Shown: positions 46,748 through 55,955, counted from the stretch's first letter. The stretch: 64,000 bases of DNA from Alkalibacillus salilacus (GCF_030812915.1 NZ_JAUSTQ010000009.1:43999-107998); one strand, 5' to 3'. A program made the numbers and translations. The notes: generated by a model not told the origin, from the sequence alone.

Positions 46748-47683
46748 ATGGAACCGATCCAATCGGCCTTAAATAATTGGCTAAAAAATAACGAAAACTT
46801 TCAAACATCAATGAATGACATGCGCGAAAAAATACTTAAATCAGATCGTGTACAAGCCTTGTTAGCTGATCATCCTGAATTAACTCAACCGCAAATCGAC
46901 CAGCAATTAATGAAGTTGTACGAATATGATTATCAATCGCTTAATTGTGAGAAATGCCCATCACTTGAATCCTGTATTAATGTTATTCCTGGTTATGTGC
47001 CAGAAGCTCAAGTTCAAAATGGACGAATCAAATTGATTTATCATGAGTGCCAACGTAAGCAAAAAGAAATCCAAATGGAAAAGCAACGTTCATTTGTTCA
47101 AAGCTTGCATATGCCGAAAGATATTCATGAAGCTAGTTTTTCACAAATAAAACTTGATGTGAACGGACGTTCTGAAGCACTCAAAAAAATTCAGCAATTT
47201 TTTAAAGACAGCCAAACACAATTGCCACAAAAAGGCCTTTATTTACATGGCAGTTTCGGTGTAGGCAAAACCTATTTATTAGGTGCTCTCGCGCAAGAAT
47301 TGGCTACAGAACAAATTGATACGATGTTTATATACATGCCTGAATTTGTACGCGAAATGAAAGCTTCAATTAGTGATTCAACAATTAATGAAAAGATCGA
47401 ACGATTTAAACGAGCATCAGTGCTGGTATTCGATGATATTGGTGCAGAGTATTCATCAGCTTGGTTCCGAGATGAAGTGCTAGGTGCTATCTTGCAGTTT
47501 CGAATGATGGAGCGCCTGCCTGTCTTTTTCACATCGAACTATGATTTAAAGGAATTAGAGTTAATGTTTTCGAAAGTAGGCAAGTCCGATCTTGAAGAAG
47601 TTAAGGCGGCACGGATCATGGAACGAATTCGCCAAGTCAGTGAACCTATAGAAGTAACAGGAGATAATCACCGCGACCTATAA
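46748..47683 (+). CDS. dnaI: Primosomal helicase loader DnaI
   Basis: A 311-residue AAA+ helicase loader. The N-terminal domain has the zinc-binding cysteines CEKC ... ESC and YHEC (about 59-98). The C-terminal ATPase has Walker A GSFGVGKTYL (about 168-177) and Walker B LVFDDIGAE. It delivers the replicative helicase with DnaB and DnaD. It forms the nrdR-dnaB-dnaI operon, ending at a terminator. Confidence 0.96.
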   Translation: MEPIQSALNNWLKNNENFQTSMNDMREKILKSDRVQALLADHPELTQPQIDQQLMKLYEYDYQSLNCEKCPSLESCINVIPGYVPEAQVQNGRIKLIYHECQRKQKEIQMEKQRSFVQSLHMPKDIHEASFSQIKLDVNGRSEALKKIQQFFKDSQTQLPQKGLYLHGSFGVGKTYLLGALAQELATEQIDTMFIYMPEFVREMKASISDSTINEKIERFKRASVLVFDDIGAEYSSAWFRDEVLGAILQFRMMERLPVFFTSNYDLKELELMFSKVGKSDLEEVKAARIMERIRQVSEPIEVTGDNHRDL

Positions 47684-47702
47684 ACAATTAGGTCGCTTTT
47701 TC
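47673..47702 (+). terminator. Terminator after dnaI
   Basis: GCGACCTA and TAGGTCGC form a perfect 8-bp stem followed by TTTTT. It overlaps the last codons of dnaI. Confidence 0.88.
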
Positions 47703-47764
47703 ATGTTTTGTCCATTCATTTCATAAGCTTTAATATCGACTTGTTTATGAAAGAGGGATGTGTA

Positions 47765-48559
47765 ATGAAAGAATGGACATTAATGTTTAACTCTTCATCA
47801 GATGTTAATGCTTGGCTCGAACGATCTGAGAAGCGGTCGGAATTTTTTAGTCATGAGACCCATCAACCATTTCTTGTTCGGGTGATTGCCACAGAAAGTG
47901 TGAATTGGACAAGCTGGCTCGAATTTATCTTCACTTTTGTGCAAGAGGTTTATGTTCCGAGGTATTCAAAACAAGTGTTACAAGATGTGTATTGTTTATC
48001 TGAGGAAGAATCTGAACAAGTGTTACCCTTTGTAAGCCCATTAGCTGAAAATGTTAAAGGTCTTCATAGCCAACTATCAGAATCACTTTATGAACGTCTT
48101 GTACGATATGTTGGTTGTCATTCACCACGGAATCTCGATATGGCATTGTTATATGAGCATTTATTTATTGATTTTTCGGATTGGGATGAAGTGGTTGGTT
48201 ATGCGATTGATGAATGGCAATACGAGTTATTTTTCCAAGAAAGAATGCATCAGCTCAGACAGTTTGTTCAATTTAAAGAGCCACAGATTAAGAGAGTAGA
48301 TGTTTATGATGGTAAAGAATTAATGTTTTATGATCAGGCTGGTCGTTCCTTAACACCACCTGCTCAACCTCAAATGATGGATGGAATGATGGTGTCACCA
48401 CTTACTCAAGCATTACTAAATTTAGTTCCTGAAAAGGCGACGATTTACTCAGATAGTGGTGGAACACACGAACTTTTTCAAGTCATGAACGTATTTGAAG
48501 AACGCATTGAGTTGTGTTCTTTGGATGAATTTCCTCACAAAATGAATTTAACGAGTTAA
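47765..48559 (+). CDS. ytxC: YtxC-like protein, putative sporulation protein
   Basis: A 264-residue protein, probably cytosolic, identified as YtxC-like mainly by its place between dnaI and thrS and by size. The conserved-looking core includes YVGCHSPRNLDMALLYEH and FIDFSDWDEVVGYAIDEW. The biochemical function is unknown; the family is annotated as sporulation-related. ATG 47765 with AAGAGGG upstream is preferred to a longer frame from 47708 that starts in the dnaI terminator region. Confidence 0.82.
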   Translation: MKEWTLMFNSSSDVNAWLERSEKRSEFFSHETHQPFLVRVIATESVNWTSWLEFIFTFVQEVYVPRYSKQVLQDVYCLSEEESEQVLPFVSPLAENVKGLHSQLSESLYERLVRYVGCHSPRNLDMALLYEHLFIDFSDWDEVVGYAIDEWQYELFFQERMHQLRQFVQFKEPQIKRVDVYDGKELMFYDQAGRSLTPPAQPQMMDGMMVSPLTQALLNLVPEKATIYSDSGGTHELFQVMNVFEERIELCSLDEFPHKMNLTS

Positions 48560-48576
48560 GTTGTGTTAGCTAAGTA

Positions 48577-48605
48577 TTGATTTTTGCCATAATCATCGTT
48601 ATAAT
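48577..48605 (+). promoter_or_regulatory. Promoter of the thrS leader
   Basis: TTGATT (48577-48582), 17-bp spacer, TATAAT (48600-48605). Confidence 0.75.
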
Positions 48606-48611
48606 ACGTAC

Positions 48612-48873
48612 ATAATAATAAACGTTATGCTTAGAAGAGGATTATAATAATTTAACACAGCTTTACAGAGAAGAAAGTCGAGGCTGAAAACTTTCGAGTA
48701 TGCTAAATTATTTACCACCTCGGAGCATTCATTGTGAACCGATTTGTATTCTTATTAGCAATGAACGTCTCACCAGCGATAATGGTGTCTTGAGTGCTGT
48801 TAAAGCAGAATCAGGGTGGAACCACGGGTATACACACTCGTCCCTATTATGGTATAGGGACGAGTGTTTTTTT
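48612..48873 (+). ncRNA. T-box leader controlling thrS
   Basis: Stem I closes through CGAGG (48679-48683) and CCTCG (48718-48722); the specifier codon ACC (Thr, 48714-48716) is followed by A and then the 3' arm. The T-box sequence AGGGTGGAACCACGGG is at 48813-48828 and a strong terminator follows. Uncharged tRNA-Thr should stabilise the antiterminator and allow thrS transcription. This fills the gap before thrS. A short reading frame crossing this region is not considered a gene. Confidence 0.92.
48835..48873 (+). terminator. Terminator of the thrS T-box
   Basis: CACTCGTCCCTA and TAGGGACGAGTG form a perfect 12-bp stem followed by seven T residues. Confidence 0.92.
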
Positions 48874-48919
48874 ATGGATTTAAACATGCTAGATATTATG
48901 GTGAAAGGTGGAAGATGAT

Positions 48920-50860
48920 ATGAGTGACATGATTCAAATTACATTTCCAGACGGTAATACAAAGGAATTTCCGAAGGGGACAACAACTGAAGACATAGCA
49001 GGTTCAATTAGTTCAGGACTTAAAAAACAAGCATTAGCAGGCAAATTTAACGGAACAATGGTTGATTTACGTCAGCCATTAGAAGAAGACGGTGAGCTTC
49101 AAATTGCTACTTACCGTGATGAAGATGGCTTGGAGGTATTGCGTCATTCGACTGCCCACTTAATGGCACAAGCGATTAAACGTTTATATGGCAACGTTAA
49201 ATTAGGTGTTGGTCCAGTAATAGAGAATGGCTTCTATTACGATATCGATATGGACGAAACGATTTCACCAGAGGATCTACCTAAGATCGAAAAAGAAATG
49301 AAGAAAATCGTTGATGAAGCTTTAGAAATTCAACGAGTCGATTTGTCACGTGAAGAAGCTAAGCAGCGTTATCGCGACTTAGGTGATGACTTAAAACTAG
49401 AATTAATTGATGATATTCCAGAAGGTGAACAAGTATCTATTTATGAACAAGGTGAATTCTTTGACCTTTGTCGTGGTGTTCACGTACCCCACACAGGCAA
49501 AATTAAAGTATTTAAATTATTATCTATTTCAGGTGCTTATTGGCGTGGTGACAGTGATAATAAAATGTTACAACGGATTTATGGGACAGCGTTTGAAAAG
49601 CAAAGTGAATTAGATGAATATTTACGCTTACTAGAAGAAGCGAAAGAACGTGATCACCGTAAATTAGGTAAGGAATTAGACCTTTTCACTGTCTCACAAA
49701 AAGTTGGCCAAGGCTTGCCACTATGGTTACCAAAAGGAGCAACAATTCGTCGTACTATTGAACGTTACATTGTTGATTTAGAAGAACGTTTAGGTTATGA
49801 CCATGTGTATACGCCAGTGTTGGGAAGTGTAGATTTATATAAAACAAGTGGTCACTGGGATCACTACCAGGACGACATGTTCCCAACGATGGAAATGGAC
49901 AATGAAGACCTAGTCCTTAGACCAATGAATTGTCCGCATCATATGATGGTTTATAAGAATCAACTATACAGTTATCGTCATTTACCCGTTAGGATAGCTG
50001 AACTTGGTACGATGCATCGCCATGAAATGTCAGGTGCTTTAGCAGGCCTGCAACGTGTACGTGCGATGACATTGAATGATGCACATATATTTGCTAGACC
50101 TGATCAGTTAAAAGAAGAATTTATACGTGTCGTTCATATGATTCAAAATGTTTATCAAGATTTTGGTTTAAATGATTATTATTTCCGTTTGTCTTATCGT
50201 GACCCAGAAGATAAAGAAAAATATGTAGATAATGATGAGATGTGGAATAGCGCTGAGTCGTTATTAAAAGAAACAATGGAAGAAATGGACGTTGAGTATG
50301 TAGAAGCAATCGGTGAAGCGGCATTCTACGGACCGAAATTAGACGTCCAAGTTAAAACAGCACTTGGTAAAGATGAAACGCTGTCTACAGTACAACTCGA
50401 TTTCCATTTACCGAATCGCTTTGATTTAACTTACATTGGTGAAGATGGTAAGGAACATCGCCCAGTGGTGATCCACCGTGGTGTCGTATCAACAATGGAA
50501 CGTTTTGTGGCTTTCTTAATTGAAGAGTATAAAGGTGCATTCCCTACGTGGTTGGCTCCAGAACAAGTTCGTTTAATCCCGGTATCACTTGATGCCCACG
50601 TGGATTATGTGAAGAAAGTAGAAGAGAAACTTCAGTATGCTGGTATTCGCGTTGATACGGACCTTCGAGATGAAAAGTTAGGCTATAAGATTCGTGAATC
50701 ACAAACACAAAAGATTCCGTATTCACTCGTATTAGGGGACCAAGAGATGAATGATGAAGCGGTCAATATTCGTAAATACGGTGAACAAGATAGTGAAACA
50801 CTTCCATTAGATGACTTTGTTAATCGCATAGTTGACGAAGTTCAAAATCGCAAACTATAA
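48920..50860 (+). CDS. thrS: Threonyl-tRNA synthetase
   Basis: A 646-residue class II synthetase: TGS domain (about 1-63), SAD-like editing region (about 64-230, with the [12 protein letters not shown] motif near 77), catalytic core with zinc ligands including the Cys of MNCPHHMM (about 338), and C-terminal anticodon domain (about 545-640). ATG 48920 follows AAAGGTGG at eight bases; an in-frame GTG at 48908 overlaps the Shine-Dalgarno. Expression is expected to respond to tRNA-Thr charging via the T-box upstream. Confidence 0.98.
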   Translation: MSDMIQITFPDGNTKEFPKGTTTEDIAGSISSGLKKQALAGKFNGTMVDLRQPLEEDGELQIATYRDEDGLEVLRHSTAHLMAQAIKRLYGNVKLGVGPVIENGFYYDIDMDETISPEDLPKIEKEMKKIVDEALEIQRVDLSREEAKQRYRDLGDDLKLELIDDIPEGEQVSIYEQGEFFDLCRGVHVPHTGKIKVFKLLSISGAYWRGDSDNKMLQRIYGTAFEKQSELDEYLRLLEEAKERDHRKLGKELDLFTVSQKVGQGLPLWLPKGATIRRTIERYIVDLEERLGYDHVYTPVLGSVDLYKTSGHWDHYQDDMFPTMEMDNEDLVLRPMNCPHHMMVYKNQLYSYRHLPVRIAELGTMHRHEMSGALAGLQRVRAMTLNDAHIFARPDQLKEEFIRVVHMIQNVYQDFGLNDYYFRLSYRDPEDKEKYVDNDEMWNSAESLLKETMEEMDVEYVEAIGEAAFYGPKLDVQVKTALGKDETLSTVQLDFHLPNRFDLTYIGEDGKEHRPVVIHRGVVSTMERFVAFLIEEYKGAFPTWLAPEQVRLIPVSLDAHVDYVKKVEEKLQYAGIRVDTDLRDEKLGYKIRESQTQKIPYSLVLGDQEMNDEAVNIRKYGEQDSETLPLDDFVNRIVDEVQNRKL

Positions 50861-50866
50861 TAAGCT

Positions 50867-50898
50867 AGGTAGTCTCTTATGAGAAGAGACTACCTTTT
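50867..50898 (+). terminator. Terminator after thrS
   Basis: AGGTAGTCTCTT pairs exactly with AAGAGACTACCT, followed by four T residues. Confidence 0.9.
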
Positions 50899-51070
50899 AT
50901 TTTAATTAGTTCAGTTTTGGAGTAGAAAATGCAATTTGTCCCCTTAATTGAACTACTTTTTACATATGAAATTGTTATTTAAAATGCATGGTATTTTGTA
51001 ATACAAATTGTATAAAATTTGAGGGAATTTTAAGACAAATAACATTTATAGGCTAAAATAATTTAAAGAA

Positions 51071-51371
51071 CGTTATTCAACTAACGGGCAGGATAACTCA
51101 AAAAAGGGGGAGTAATATATGGTGGTTGCATCTTGGTATGTTGGATGGTTTTTAATGCCAATATTGTGTGTAACATTTTGTTTGAATTTAGTATCATTAC
51201 TGAAAAAGATAAAGAACGAAGAAAAAACTACAGTTAATACCGTTTGGCTTACAATGTCTTTTACATTTATTATGTGGAGCATAGCAATTATAGCTTCAGC
51301 GGGCATTTATTAAACAAAGAGAAATTGTGAAGTATTGTACCTAAAGTAACGGGCTTTAGTTCAATAAGAGC
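51071..51371. repeat. Pair of 'taacgggc' motifs flanking the small membrane-protein gene
   Basis: TTATTCAACTAACGGGC (within 51073-51089) precedes the gene and GTAACGGGCTTTAGTTCAAT (starting near 51346) follows it. Both contain TAACGGGC, at 51082-51089 and 51347-51354. Joining the left half to the right half would give a near-palindrome (TTATTCAACTAA ... TTAGTTCAATAA), as expected for a cassette-like insertion. From memory, similar motifs flank small genes in other Bacillus genomes; this could not be checked. Confidence 0.45.
51119..51313 (+). CDS. Small two-helix membrane protein
   Basis: A 64-residue protein with two hydrophobic helices (about 7-28 and 42-61) joined by a basic/acidic loop (KKIKNEEKTT), so both ends should be on the same side. 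It has a good AAGGGGGAG upstream of the ATG. It is the only credible gene in a 1.3-kb interval between thrS and infC. Function and family are unknown. Neighbouring repeats suggest it was acquired. Confidence 0.65.
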   Translation: MVVASWYVGWFLMPILCVTFCLNLVSLLKKIKNEEKTTVNTVWLTMSFTFIMWSIAIIASAGIY

Positions 51372-51657
51372 TATGCATTATGAAGAAGAATGAACATTTT
51401 CCAATAAGGAATTTTGCTCTTTTTTGTTGTCAAAATTTCATTAGTTTCCGCACGTGATTTTGCAAGTCTTCAATAATTATTGTGTTTTTGTAAAATGGGA
51501 TGCACTTTCCTATGTAAATAACAACTCAAAATACAACTGAACATTGGTATAACAATAAAAAGTGAGCATCAATTTGCTATGCAACTCAACACTCATTTTA
51601 AAATGCATTTTTATTGTTTGTACTCCAAAACTGAACTACTTACTTTTATTTGGGGAT

Positions 51658-51851
51658 CTTTTAAAGTTTAGTGGTGATTTTAATGATTAAGCACTTAGTT
51701 GTTGAATTGTGAGAAGCGAAGGTGGCGACTCCTGCGGGAACAGCACGTGTCTCGAGACCCCGCAGGCCACGCTTTTGGGCCGAGGAGGCTCGAGCCGTGC
51801 CCGCGGAAAGCGTCCACCGAAAGCGGATCACAATATCAACAACGGACTTTA
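51658..51851 (+). repeat. Foldback repeat, short form (copy D)
   Basis: The core at about 51698-51843 is nearly identical to copies A and B, with the 5' half hairpin perfect here (CCTGCGGG / CCCGCAGG). The outer ends are weaker (TTTTAAAG left, CTTTAATTAA right). It lies directly between the inverted-repeat segment and the infC promoter. Positions 51314-51657 upstream hold no gene. Confidence 0.88.
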
Positions 51852-51870
51852 ATTAAACCTTTAAAAACTG

Positions 51871-51899
51871 TTGACAGATGTTGTTCAACTCGTTATACT
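51871..51899 (+). promoter_or_regulatory. Promoter of the infC operon
   Basis: TTGACA (51871-51876), 17-bp spacer, TATACT (51894-51899). It lies right after repeat D. Confidence 0.85.
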
Positions 51900-51919
51900 T
51901 AATAAAGTAATTGAATAAG

Positions 51920-52074
51920 GCGAACGAATGACAAGTAGAAGCACCCGCTTCTCACCTGATCGACGCAATAAAGCAGTTGGCAGGTAACTTAATTTTCGCA
52001 TTTAATACGTCCAAAGCGTATCAAACGACGAAATATGGTAGTGTGGGTGCAGTATGTGTACCGACACTTTTTTT
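51920..52074 (+). ncRNA. L20-type leader of infC-rpmI-rplT
   Basis: The leader has the recognisable GTAGAAGCACCCGCTTCTC hairpin followed by CACCTGATCGACGC and GTTGGCAGGT, which I match to the Firmicutes L20 leader. It ends in a terminator hairpin. In B. subtilis, ribosomal protein L20 binds this RNA and promotes premature termination, so excess L20 shuts off its own operon. The position, about 80 nt before infC, fits. Confidence 0.85.
52040..52074 (+). terminator. Leader terminator before infC
   Basis: AGTGTGGGTGC pairs imperfectly with GTACCGACACT, followed by a run of T residues; the switchable element of the L20 leader. Confidence 0.8.
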
Positions 52075-52154
52075 ATGTGCAAAAAGCAAACATTGATACC
52101 CATCACTTGTCGGTTAACGCCTTAATTTTTAAGATTTTTTGGAGGTGGCTCACT

Positions 52155-52670
52155 ATTAGCAAAGATATGAATGTTAATGAGGGAATCCGTGCCAAAGAGG
52201 TACGTCTCATTGATGTGAATGGTGAACAATTAGGAGTTAAATCACGTCAAGAAGCATTAGACATTGCGGAAAACGCAAACTTAGACCTCGTCTTAGTTGC
52301 GCCAAATGCGAAACCACCTGTTGCTCGTATTATGGACTACGGCAAATATCGTTTTGAACAGCAAAAGAAAGAAAAAGAACAACGCAAGAATCAAAAAACG
52401 GTTCAAGTTAAAGAAGTCCGTCTAACACCACAAATCGAAGATCATGACTTTAATACAAAAGCGCGTAATGCGCAAAAGTTCTTGAAAAAAGGCGACAAAG
52501 TTAAAGTTAGTGTTCGATTCCGTGGACGTGCGATCACGCACAAAGAGTTAGGCCAACAAGTGCTTGAGCGTTTCGCAGAGGCTTGCAATGAGTACAGCAC
52601 AATCGAAACGAAGCCGAAGATGGAAGGCCGTAATATGTTCTTAATGCTCGCTCCGATTAATGAAAAATAA
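52155..52670 (+). CDS. infC: Translation initiation factor IF-3 (ATT start)
   Basis: A 171-residue IF-3. It binds the 30S subunit, prevents 50S joining and checks start-codon and initiator tRNA pairing. The start is the rare codon ATT at 52155-52157, six bases after GGAGGTGG; the product reads (M)[19 protein letters not shown], the standard Bacillus N-terminus. The C-terminal domain carries [16 protein letters not shown]. Rare start codons in infC are known to allow IF-3 to limit its own synthesis. A longer upstream frame from an ordinary codon runs through the leader and is not credible. Confidence 0.95.
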   Translation: MSKDMNVNEGIRAKEVRLIDVNGEQLGVKSRQEALDIAENANLDLVLVAPNAKPPVARIMDYGKYRFEQQKKEKEQRKNQKTVQVKEVRLTPQIEDHDFNTKARNAQKFLKKGDKVKVSVRFRGRAITHKELGQQVLERFAEACNEYSTIETKPKMEGRNMFLMLAPINEK

Positions 52671-52712
52671 AGTGAGCAAACAAGACAATATTGATTCAAG
52701 GAGGATTTTATT

Positions 52713-52910
52713 ATGCCAAAAATGAAGACGCATAAAAGTTCACAAAAGCGTTTTAAGAAAACAGGTACTGGTAAGTTCAAACGCTCTCACGCGTTCACAA
52801 GTCACTTATTCCGTAACAAATCTAAAGACCAAAAGCGTCGTTTAGCGAAACAAACAACGGTAGATAAGAGTGACGAAGCACGTTTAAACAAACTAATGCC
52901 TTATAAATAA
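52713..52910 (+). CDS. rpmI: 50S ribosomal protein L35
   Basis: A 65-residue, strongly basic protein beginning [20 protein letters not shown], the L35 signature. AAGGAGG precedes the ATG. It is cotranscribed between infC and rplT and shares L20-dependent control. Confidence 0.98.
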   Translation: MPKMKTHKSSQKRFKKTGTGKFKRSHAFTSHLFRNKSKDQKRRLAKQTTVDKSDEARLNKLMPYK

Positions 52911-52955
52911 TATAAGGATCGTGTAAATAGAAAGATTTTATAGGAGGGATTTCTT

Positions 52956-53312
52956 ATGCCACGCGTAAAAGGTGGAAATGTAACACGCCAACGTCGTAAG
53001 CGTACGTTGAAATTAGCTAAAGGTTACTATGGTTCGAAACGAACGTTATTCAAAACAGCAAAACAACAAGTCATGAAGTCAGGTCAGTATGCATACCGTG
53101 ACCGTCGTCAGAAAAAACGTGACTTCCGTAAATTATGGATTGCACGTATTAATGCTGCGGCTCGTATGAATGATCTTTCATATAGTCGTCTTATGCATGG
53201 ACTAAAACTTGCTGGTATTGAAGTTAACCGCAAAATGCTAGCAGATTTAGCTGTTAATGATGAGCAAGGTTTTGCTGAAATAGCTGAACAAGCAAAAGCA
53301 GCCTTAAAATAA
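52956..53312 (+). CDS. rplT: 50S ribosomal protein L20
   Basis: A 118-residue protein starting [20 protein letters not shown], with [20 protein letters not shown] in the C-terminal globular domain. L20 is an early 23S rRNA assembly protein and the repressor of this operon through the infC leader. It follows AGGAGGG and ends at a terminator. Confidence 0.98.
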   Translation: MPRVKGGNVTRQRRKRTLKLAKGYYGSKRTLFKTAKQQVMKSGQYAYRDRRQKKRDFRKLWIARINAAARMNDLSYSRLMHGLKLAGIEVNRKMLADLAVNDEQGFAEIAEQAKAALK

Positions 53313-53321
53313 TAGGTTCAT

Positions 53322-53353
53322 AAGAGTTGTCCTAATAAGGGCAGCTCTTTTTC
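53322..53353 (+). terminator. Terminator after rplT
   Basis: AGAGTTGTCC and GGGCAGCTCT form a stem (one G-U pair) followed by TTTTT. Confidence 0.85.
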
Positions 53354-53374
53354 TATATGAAAGAGGCGATTGTC

Positions 53375-53632
53375 ATGGTCATTTTTTTAATAATTTTAAT
53401 TATATTATCAAGTATCATCGGTTTTATCATGATGGGACTAGATAAATATTATGCTAAACAAAATCATTGGCGAATTTCAGAGCGTACCTTATGGGTAGTG
53501 GCGTTAATTGGCGGTGCTCCTGGTTCATGGTTTGGTATGATTACTTTCCGTCATAAAACCCAACATACCTCATTCCAATATGGCATGCCTATATTAACGA
53601 TTATATGGATGGTGCTATTATTAGTGATTTAG
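53375..53632 (+). CDS. ysdA: DUF1294 membrane protein (YsdA-like)
   Basis: An 85-residue protein with hydrophobic helices at the N-terminus (about 2-22), centre and C-terminus. The DUF1294 signature is MGLDKYYAKQNHWRISERTLW, cited in part, then GGAPGSWFGM and FRHKTQHTSF. ATG 53375 was chosen since GAAAGAGG precedes it; ATG 53357 has only the terminator in front. It lies after rplT, as B. subtilis ysdA does. Function unknown. Confidence 0.87.
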   Translation: MVIFLIILIILSSIIGFIMMGLDKYYAKQNHWRISERTLWVVALIGGAPGSWFGMITFRHKTQHTSFQYGMPILTIIWMVLLLVI

Positions 53633-53699
53633 CATGTCATAACAGCTCGTCTTATGTCATAGACTGATAATAAAGTGTGTGATAAGGAGCGGGTTGAAG

Positions 53700-54272
53700 A
53701 TGGAACAACTATTATCGTGGTTTAATCAATTGGAAGAACATATTCCATATGTAACACCCGTTTTGTTCATTCTATTCCATATTATTCGCCCGATTCTATT
53801 TATTCCAGTTACGGTCATATGCATAACTGGTGGTTTATTGTTTGGTTTAACACATGGTGTGTTGTATTCATGGGTTGGAATTACATTATCTAGTGTAACG
53901 TTCTATGCCATGATGCACTATTCGAAGAGAGACCAACACTATTTAAATCGCTTAAGAGATTTGATGCAATATAAATTACAGGCCTTATCGACTTCTCAAA
54001 TCGTATTATTACGATTAACGCCGTTTGTTCATTTTCATTTAATTTCATTGATTATGATTGAGTTAACTCGCAATTTTAAAGAGTATGTTAAATTGTCAGT
54101 TTTTACGAATATGCCACTAGCGCTTATCTATACGACTTTGGGTCAGTGGTTACACTCGCTACAATGGACTTATTTGGTTGGGTTTATATTGTTTTTAGGG
54201 CTGATGTTTTTTCTATTAAGACGGCGAGAATTGATTTGGTCATGGGATGAGTACTTTGCATTTAAAAACTAA
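53700..54272 (+). CDS. TVP38/VTT-domain membrane protein
   Basis: A 190-residue integral membrane protein with about five hydrophobic helices. The segment FIPVTVICITGGLLFGLTHG and the later RLTPFVHFHL are the re-entrant-loop and Arg motifs of the VTT (SNARE-associated, TVP38/DedA-related) family; members may act as lipid scramblases, which is inference here. ATG 53700 is used with AAGGAG ten bases upstream; TTG 53694 is possible. It has no partner gene that reveals its role. Confidence 0.82.
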   Translation: MEQLLSWFNQLEEHIPYVTPVLFILFHIIRPILFIPVTVICITGGLLFGLTHGVLYSWVGITLSSVTFYAMMHYSKRDQHYLNRLRDLMQYKLQALSTSQIVLLRLTPFVHFHLISLIMIELTRNFKEYVKLSVFTNMPLALIYTTLGQWLHSLQWTYLVGFILFLGLMFFLLRRRELIWSWDEYFAFKN

Positions 54273-54304
54273 CCAAGTAGTTGACTTATTTAGGAGGAGA
54301 ACTA

Positions 54305-54793
54305 ATGGATTGGAAACGATTGTACCAATTACAAGCAGAGTTAGATCAGCATATAATGGATTCCATACCACAAACACGTCAGGGAGTTTATCATGATAAA
54401 TTATTAGCTTTAGTAGTTGAAGTAAGCGAATTGGCTAATGAAACGCGATGTTTTAAATATTGGAGTCAAAAAGGTCCGAGTGATCGAGAGGTTATTTTAG
54501 AAGAATATGTTGATGGAATCCATTTCATACTATCGTTAGGCTTGGATTTAGGAATTGAATTTGATCAAAATGCATTACAATCGGTTGAAGTTGAGTCGTT
54601 AACTGATAGTTTCCATACGATTTATAGTCAAGTTGAACGATTAAAAACTGAACCTACACAGACGAATTATAACCAATTAATGAACCAGTATCTTGCATTG
54701 GGTCGTGCGTTGTCTTTCTCGACTCATGATGTTGTACAAGCATACTTGGCTAAAAATGAAAAAAATCATGAAAGACAAGATCTAGGTTATTAA
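54305..54793 (+). CDS. dUTP diphosphatase, dimeric all-alpha (MazG-like) type
   Basis: A 162-residue all-alpha NTP pyrophosphatase of the dimeric dUTPase family, which hydrolyses dUTP to dUMP and keeps uracil out of DNA. The metal-binding motifs are [17 protein letters not shown] (about residues 34-50) and EEYVDGIHF (about 61-69). This is structurally unrelated to trimeric dUTPases. ATG 54305 follows AGGAGGAG. It lies 32 bp after the VTT gene and may be cotranscribed. Confidence 0.9.
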   Translation: MDWKRLYQLQAELDQHIMDSIPQTRQGVYHDKLLALVVEVSELANETRCFKYWSQKGPSDREVILEEYVDGIHFILSLGLDLGIEFDQNALQSVEVESLTDSFHTIYSQVERLKTEPTQTNYNQLMNQYLALGRALSFSTHDVVQAYLAKNEKNHERQDLGY

Positions 54794-54797
54794 TTTT

Positions 54798-54826
54798 TTG
54801 AGAAATATTACGACTTCCGTTATAAT
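54798..54826 (+). promoter_or_regulatory. Promoter of the M42 peptidase gene
   Basis: TTGAGA (54798-54803), 17-bp spacer, TATAAT (54821-54826), 43 bp before the TTG start. Confidence 0.8.
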
Positions 54827-54869
54827 TAAAAAGGTGTCAAAAAATTTTAAAAAAAGAGGAGGGCTCACA

Positions 54870-55955
54870 TTGACCCAATTAGATGATCAACTTAAGATGT
54901 TGAAAGATTTAACGGACGCAAAAGGGGTTCCCGGAAATGAACGGGAAGCGCGTGAAGTCATGCAAAAGTACATATCACCTTATAGTGATGAGGTTTCTAC
55001 TGACCATCTAGGTAGCTTAATTGCGAAAAAGGTTGGCCAAGCTGGTGGACCGAAAGTCATGGTAGCAGGGCACTTAGATGAAGTTGGATTTATGGTGACA
55101 CGTATTGATGACAATGGTTTCTTATATTTTCAAACGTTGGGTGGCTGGTGGAACCAAGTCATGCTCGCACAACGTGTAACTGTTGTCACTCGCCACGGTG
55201 ATGTAACAGGTGTCATTGGATCAAAACCACCACATATTTTAACGGCTGAACAACGTAAGAAACCTGTTGAGATTAAAGATATGTTTATTGACATCGGAGC
55301 GTCTAGCAAAGAAGAAGCAGAGGAATTTGGTGTACGCCCAGGAGACTCAATAGTACCTTATTTCGATTTTACAGTGATGAATAATGAGAAGATGCTACTG
55401 GCTAAAGCTTGGGATAACCGAATTGGTTGTGCGATTGCGATTGATGTCTTGAAGCAATTAAAAGGTGAAGATCACCCGAATGAAGTTTATGGTGTCGGTA
55501 CAGTGCAAGAAGAGACTGGTCTTCGCGGTGCACGTACATCAGCTCATTCCATTAAACCAGACATTGGTTTTGGTGTGGATGTTGGTATTGCCGGTGATAT
55601 GCCAGGTGTTTCTGATAAAGAAGCTGCTGCGCAATTAGGCGATGGCCCGCAAATCATTTTATATGATGCATCGATGATTTCTCATAAAGGTGTGCGTGAT
55701 CTTGTTGTTGATACAGCTGAATCATTAGATATTCCATTCCAATATGATTCTCTAGCTGGTGGGGGAACAGACTCAGGTTCAATTCACTTAACAGCTGACG
55801 GTGTACCCTCATTATCAATCACAGTGCCAACGCGTTATATTCATTCTCATGCTGCTATGTTGCATCGTGATGATTATGAGAATGCGGTTAAATTAATCGT
55901 AGAGGTTATAAAGAAACTTGACCAAGATACTGTTGAAAAAATCACTTTTGGTTAA
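54870..55955 (+). CDS. ysdC: M42-family metallo-aminopeptidase (YsdC-like)
   Basis: A 361-residue peptidase, the length of B. subtilis YsdC when started at TTG 54870 after GAGGAGGG. It is an M42 (tetrahedral aminopeptidase/glutamyl aminopeptidase) enzyme with metal ligands in [11 protein letters not shown] (about 67-77), [23 protein letters not shown] (catalytic Glu pair), GFGVDVG and the late His of [10 protein letters not shown]. It should trim N-terminal residues from oligopeptides in the cytosol. Upstream in-frame codons lie within the promoter and were rejected. Confidence 0.95.
   Translation: MTQLDDQLKMLKDLTDAKGVPGNEREAREVMQKYISPYSDEVSTDHLGSLIAKKVGQAGGPKVMVAGHLDEVGFMVTRIDDNGFLYFQTLGGWWNQVMLAQRVTVVTRHGDVTGVIGSKPPHILTAEQRKKPVEIKDMFIDIGASSKEEAEEFGVRPGDSIVPYFDFTVMNNEKMLLAKAWDNRIGCAIAIDVLKQLKGEDHPNEVYGVGTVQEETGLRGARTSAHSIKPDIGFGVDVGIAGDMPGVSDKEAAAQLGDGPQIILYDASMISHKGVRDLVVDTAESLDIPFQYDSLAGGGTDSGSIHLTADGVPSLSITVPTRYIHSHAAMLHRDDYENAVKLIVEVIKKLDQDTVEKITFG

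Larger units (their letters stand above)
50907..51638. repeat. 732-bp segment bounded by a perfect 18-bp inverted repeat
   Basis: TAGTTCAGTTTTGGAGTA at 50907-50924 is the exact reverse complement of TACTCCAAAACTGAACTA at 51621-51638. Between them are one small membrane-protein gene and AT-rich, otherwise non-coding sequence. The layout is that of a small non-autonomous mobile element or a decayed insertion, but no transposase fragment and no clear target duplication were seen. Confidence 0.6.

Noticed and set aside
48700..48918. 72-codon frame across the thrS leader
   Set aside because: It coincides with the T-box specifier region and terminator and ends at the thrS start; an RNA element explains the sequence.
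51471..51482. 12-bp palindrome CAATAATTATTG in the non-coding part of the island
   Set aside because: AT-rich short palindromes are common in such sequence; no neighbouring promoter or gene gives it meaning.
52035..52154. Upstream extension of infC from an ordinary start codon
   Set aside because: It would translate through the leader terminator and has no ribosome-binding site; the ATT start fits the family.
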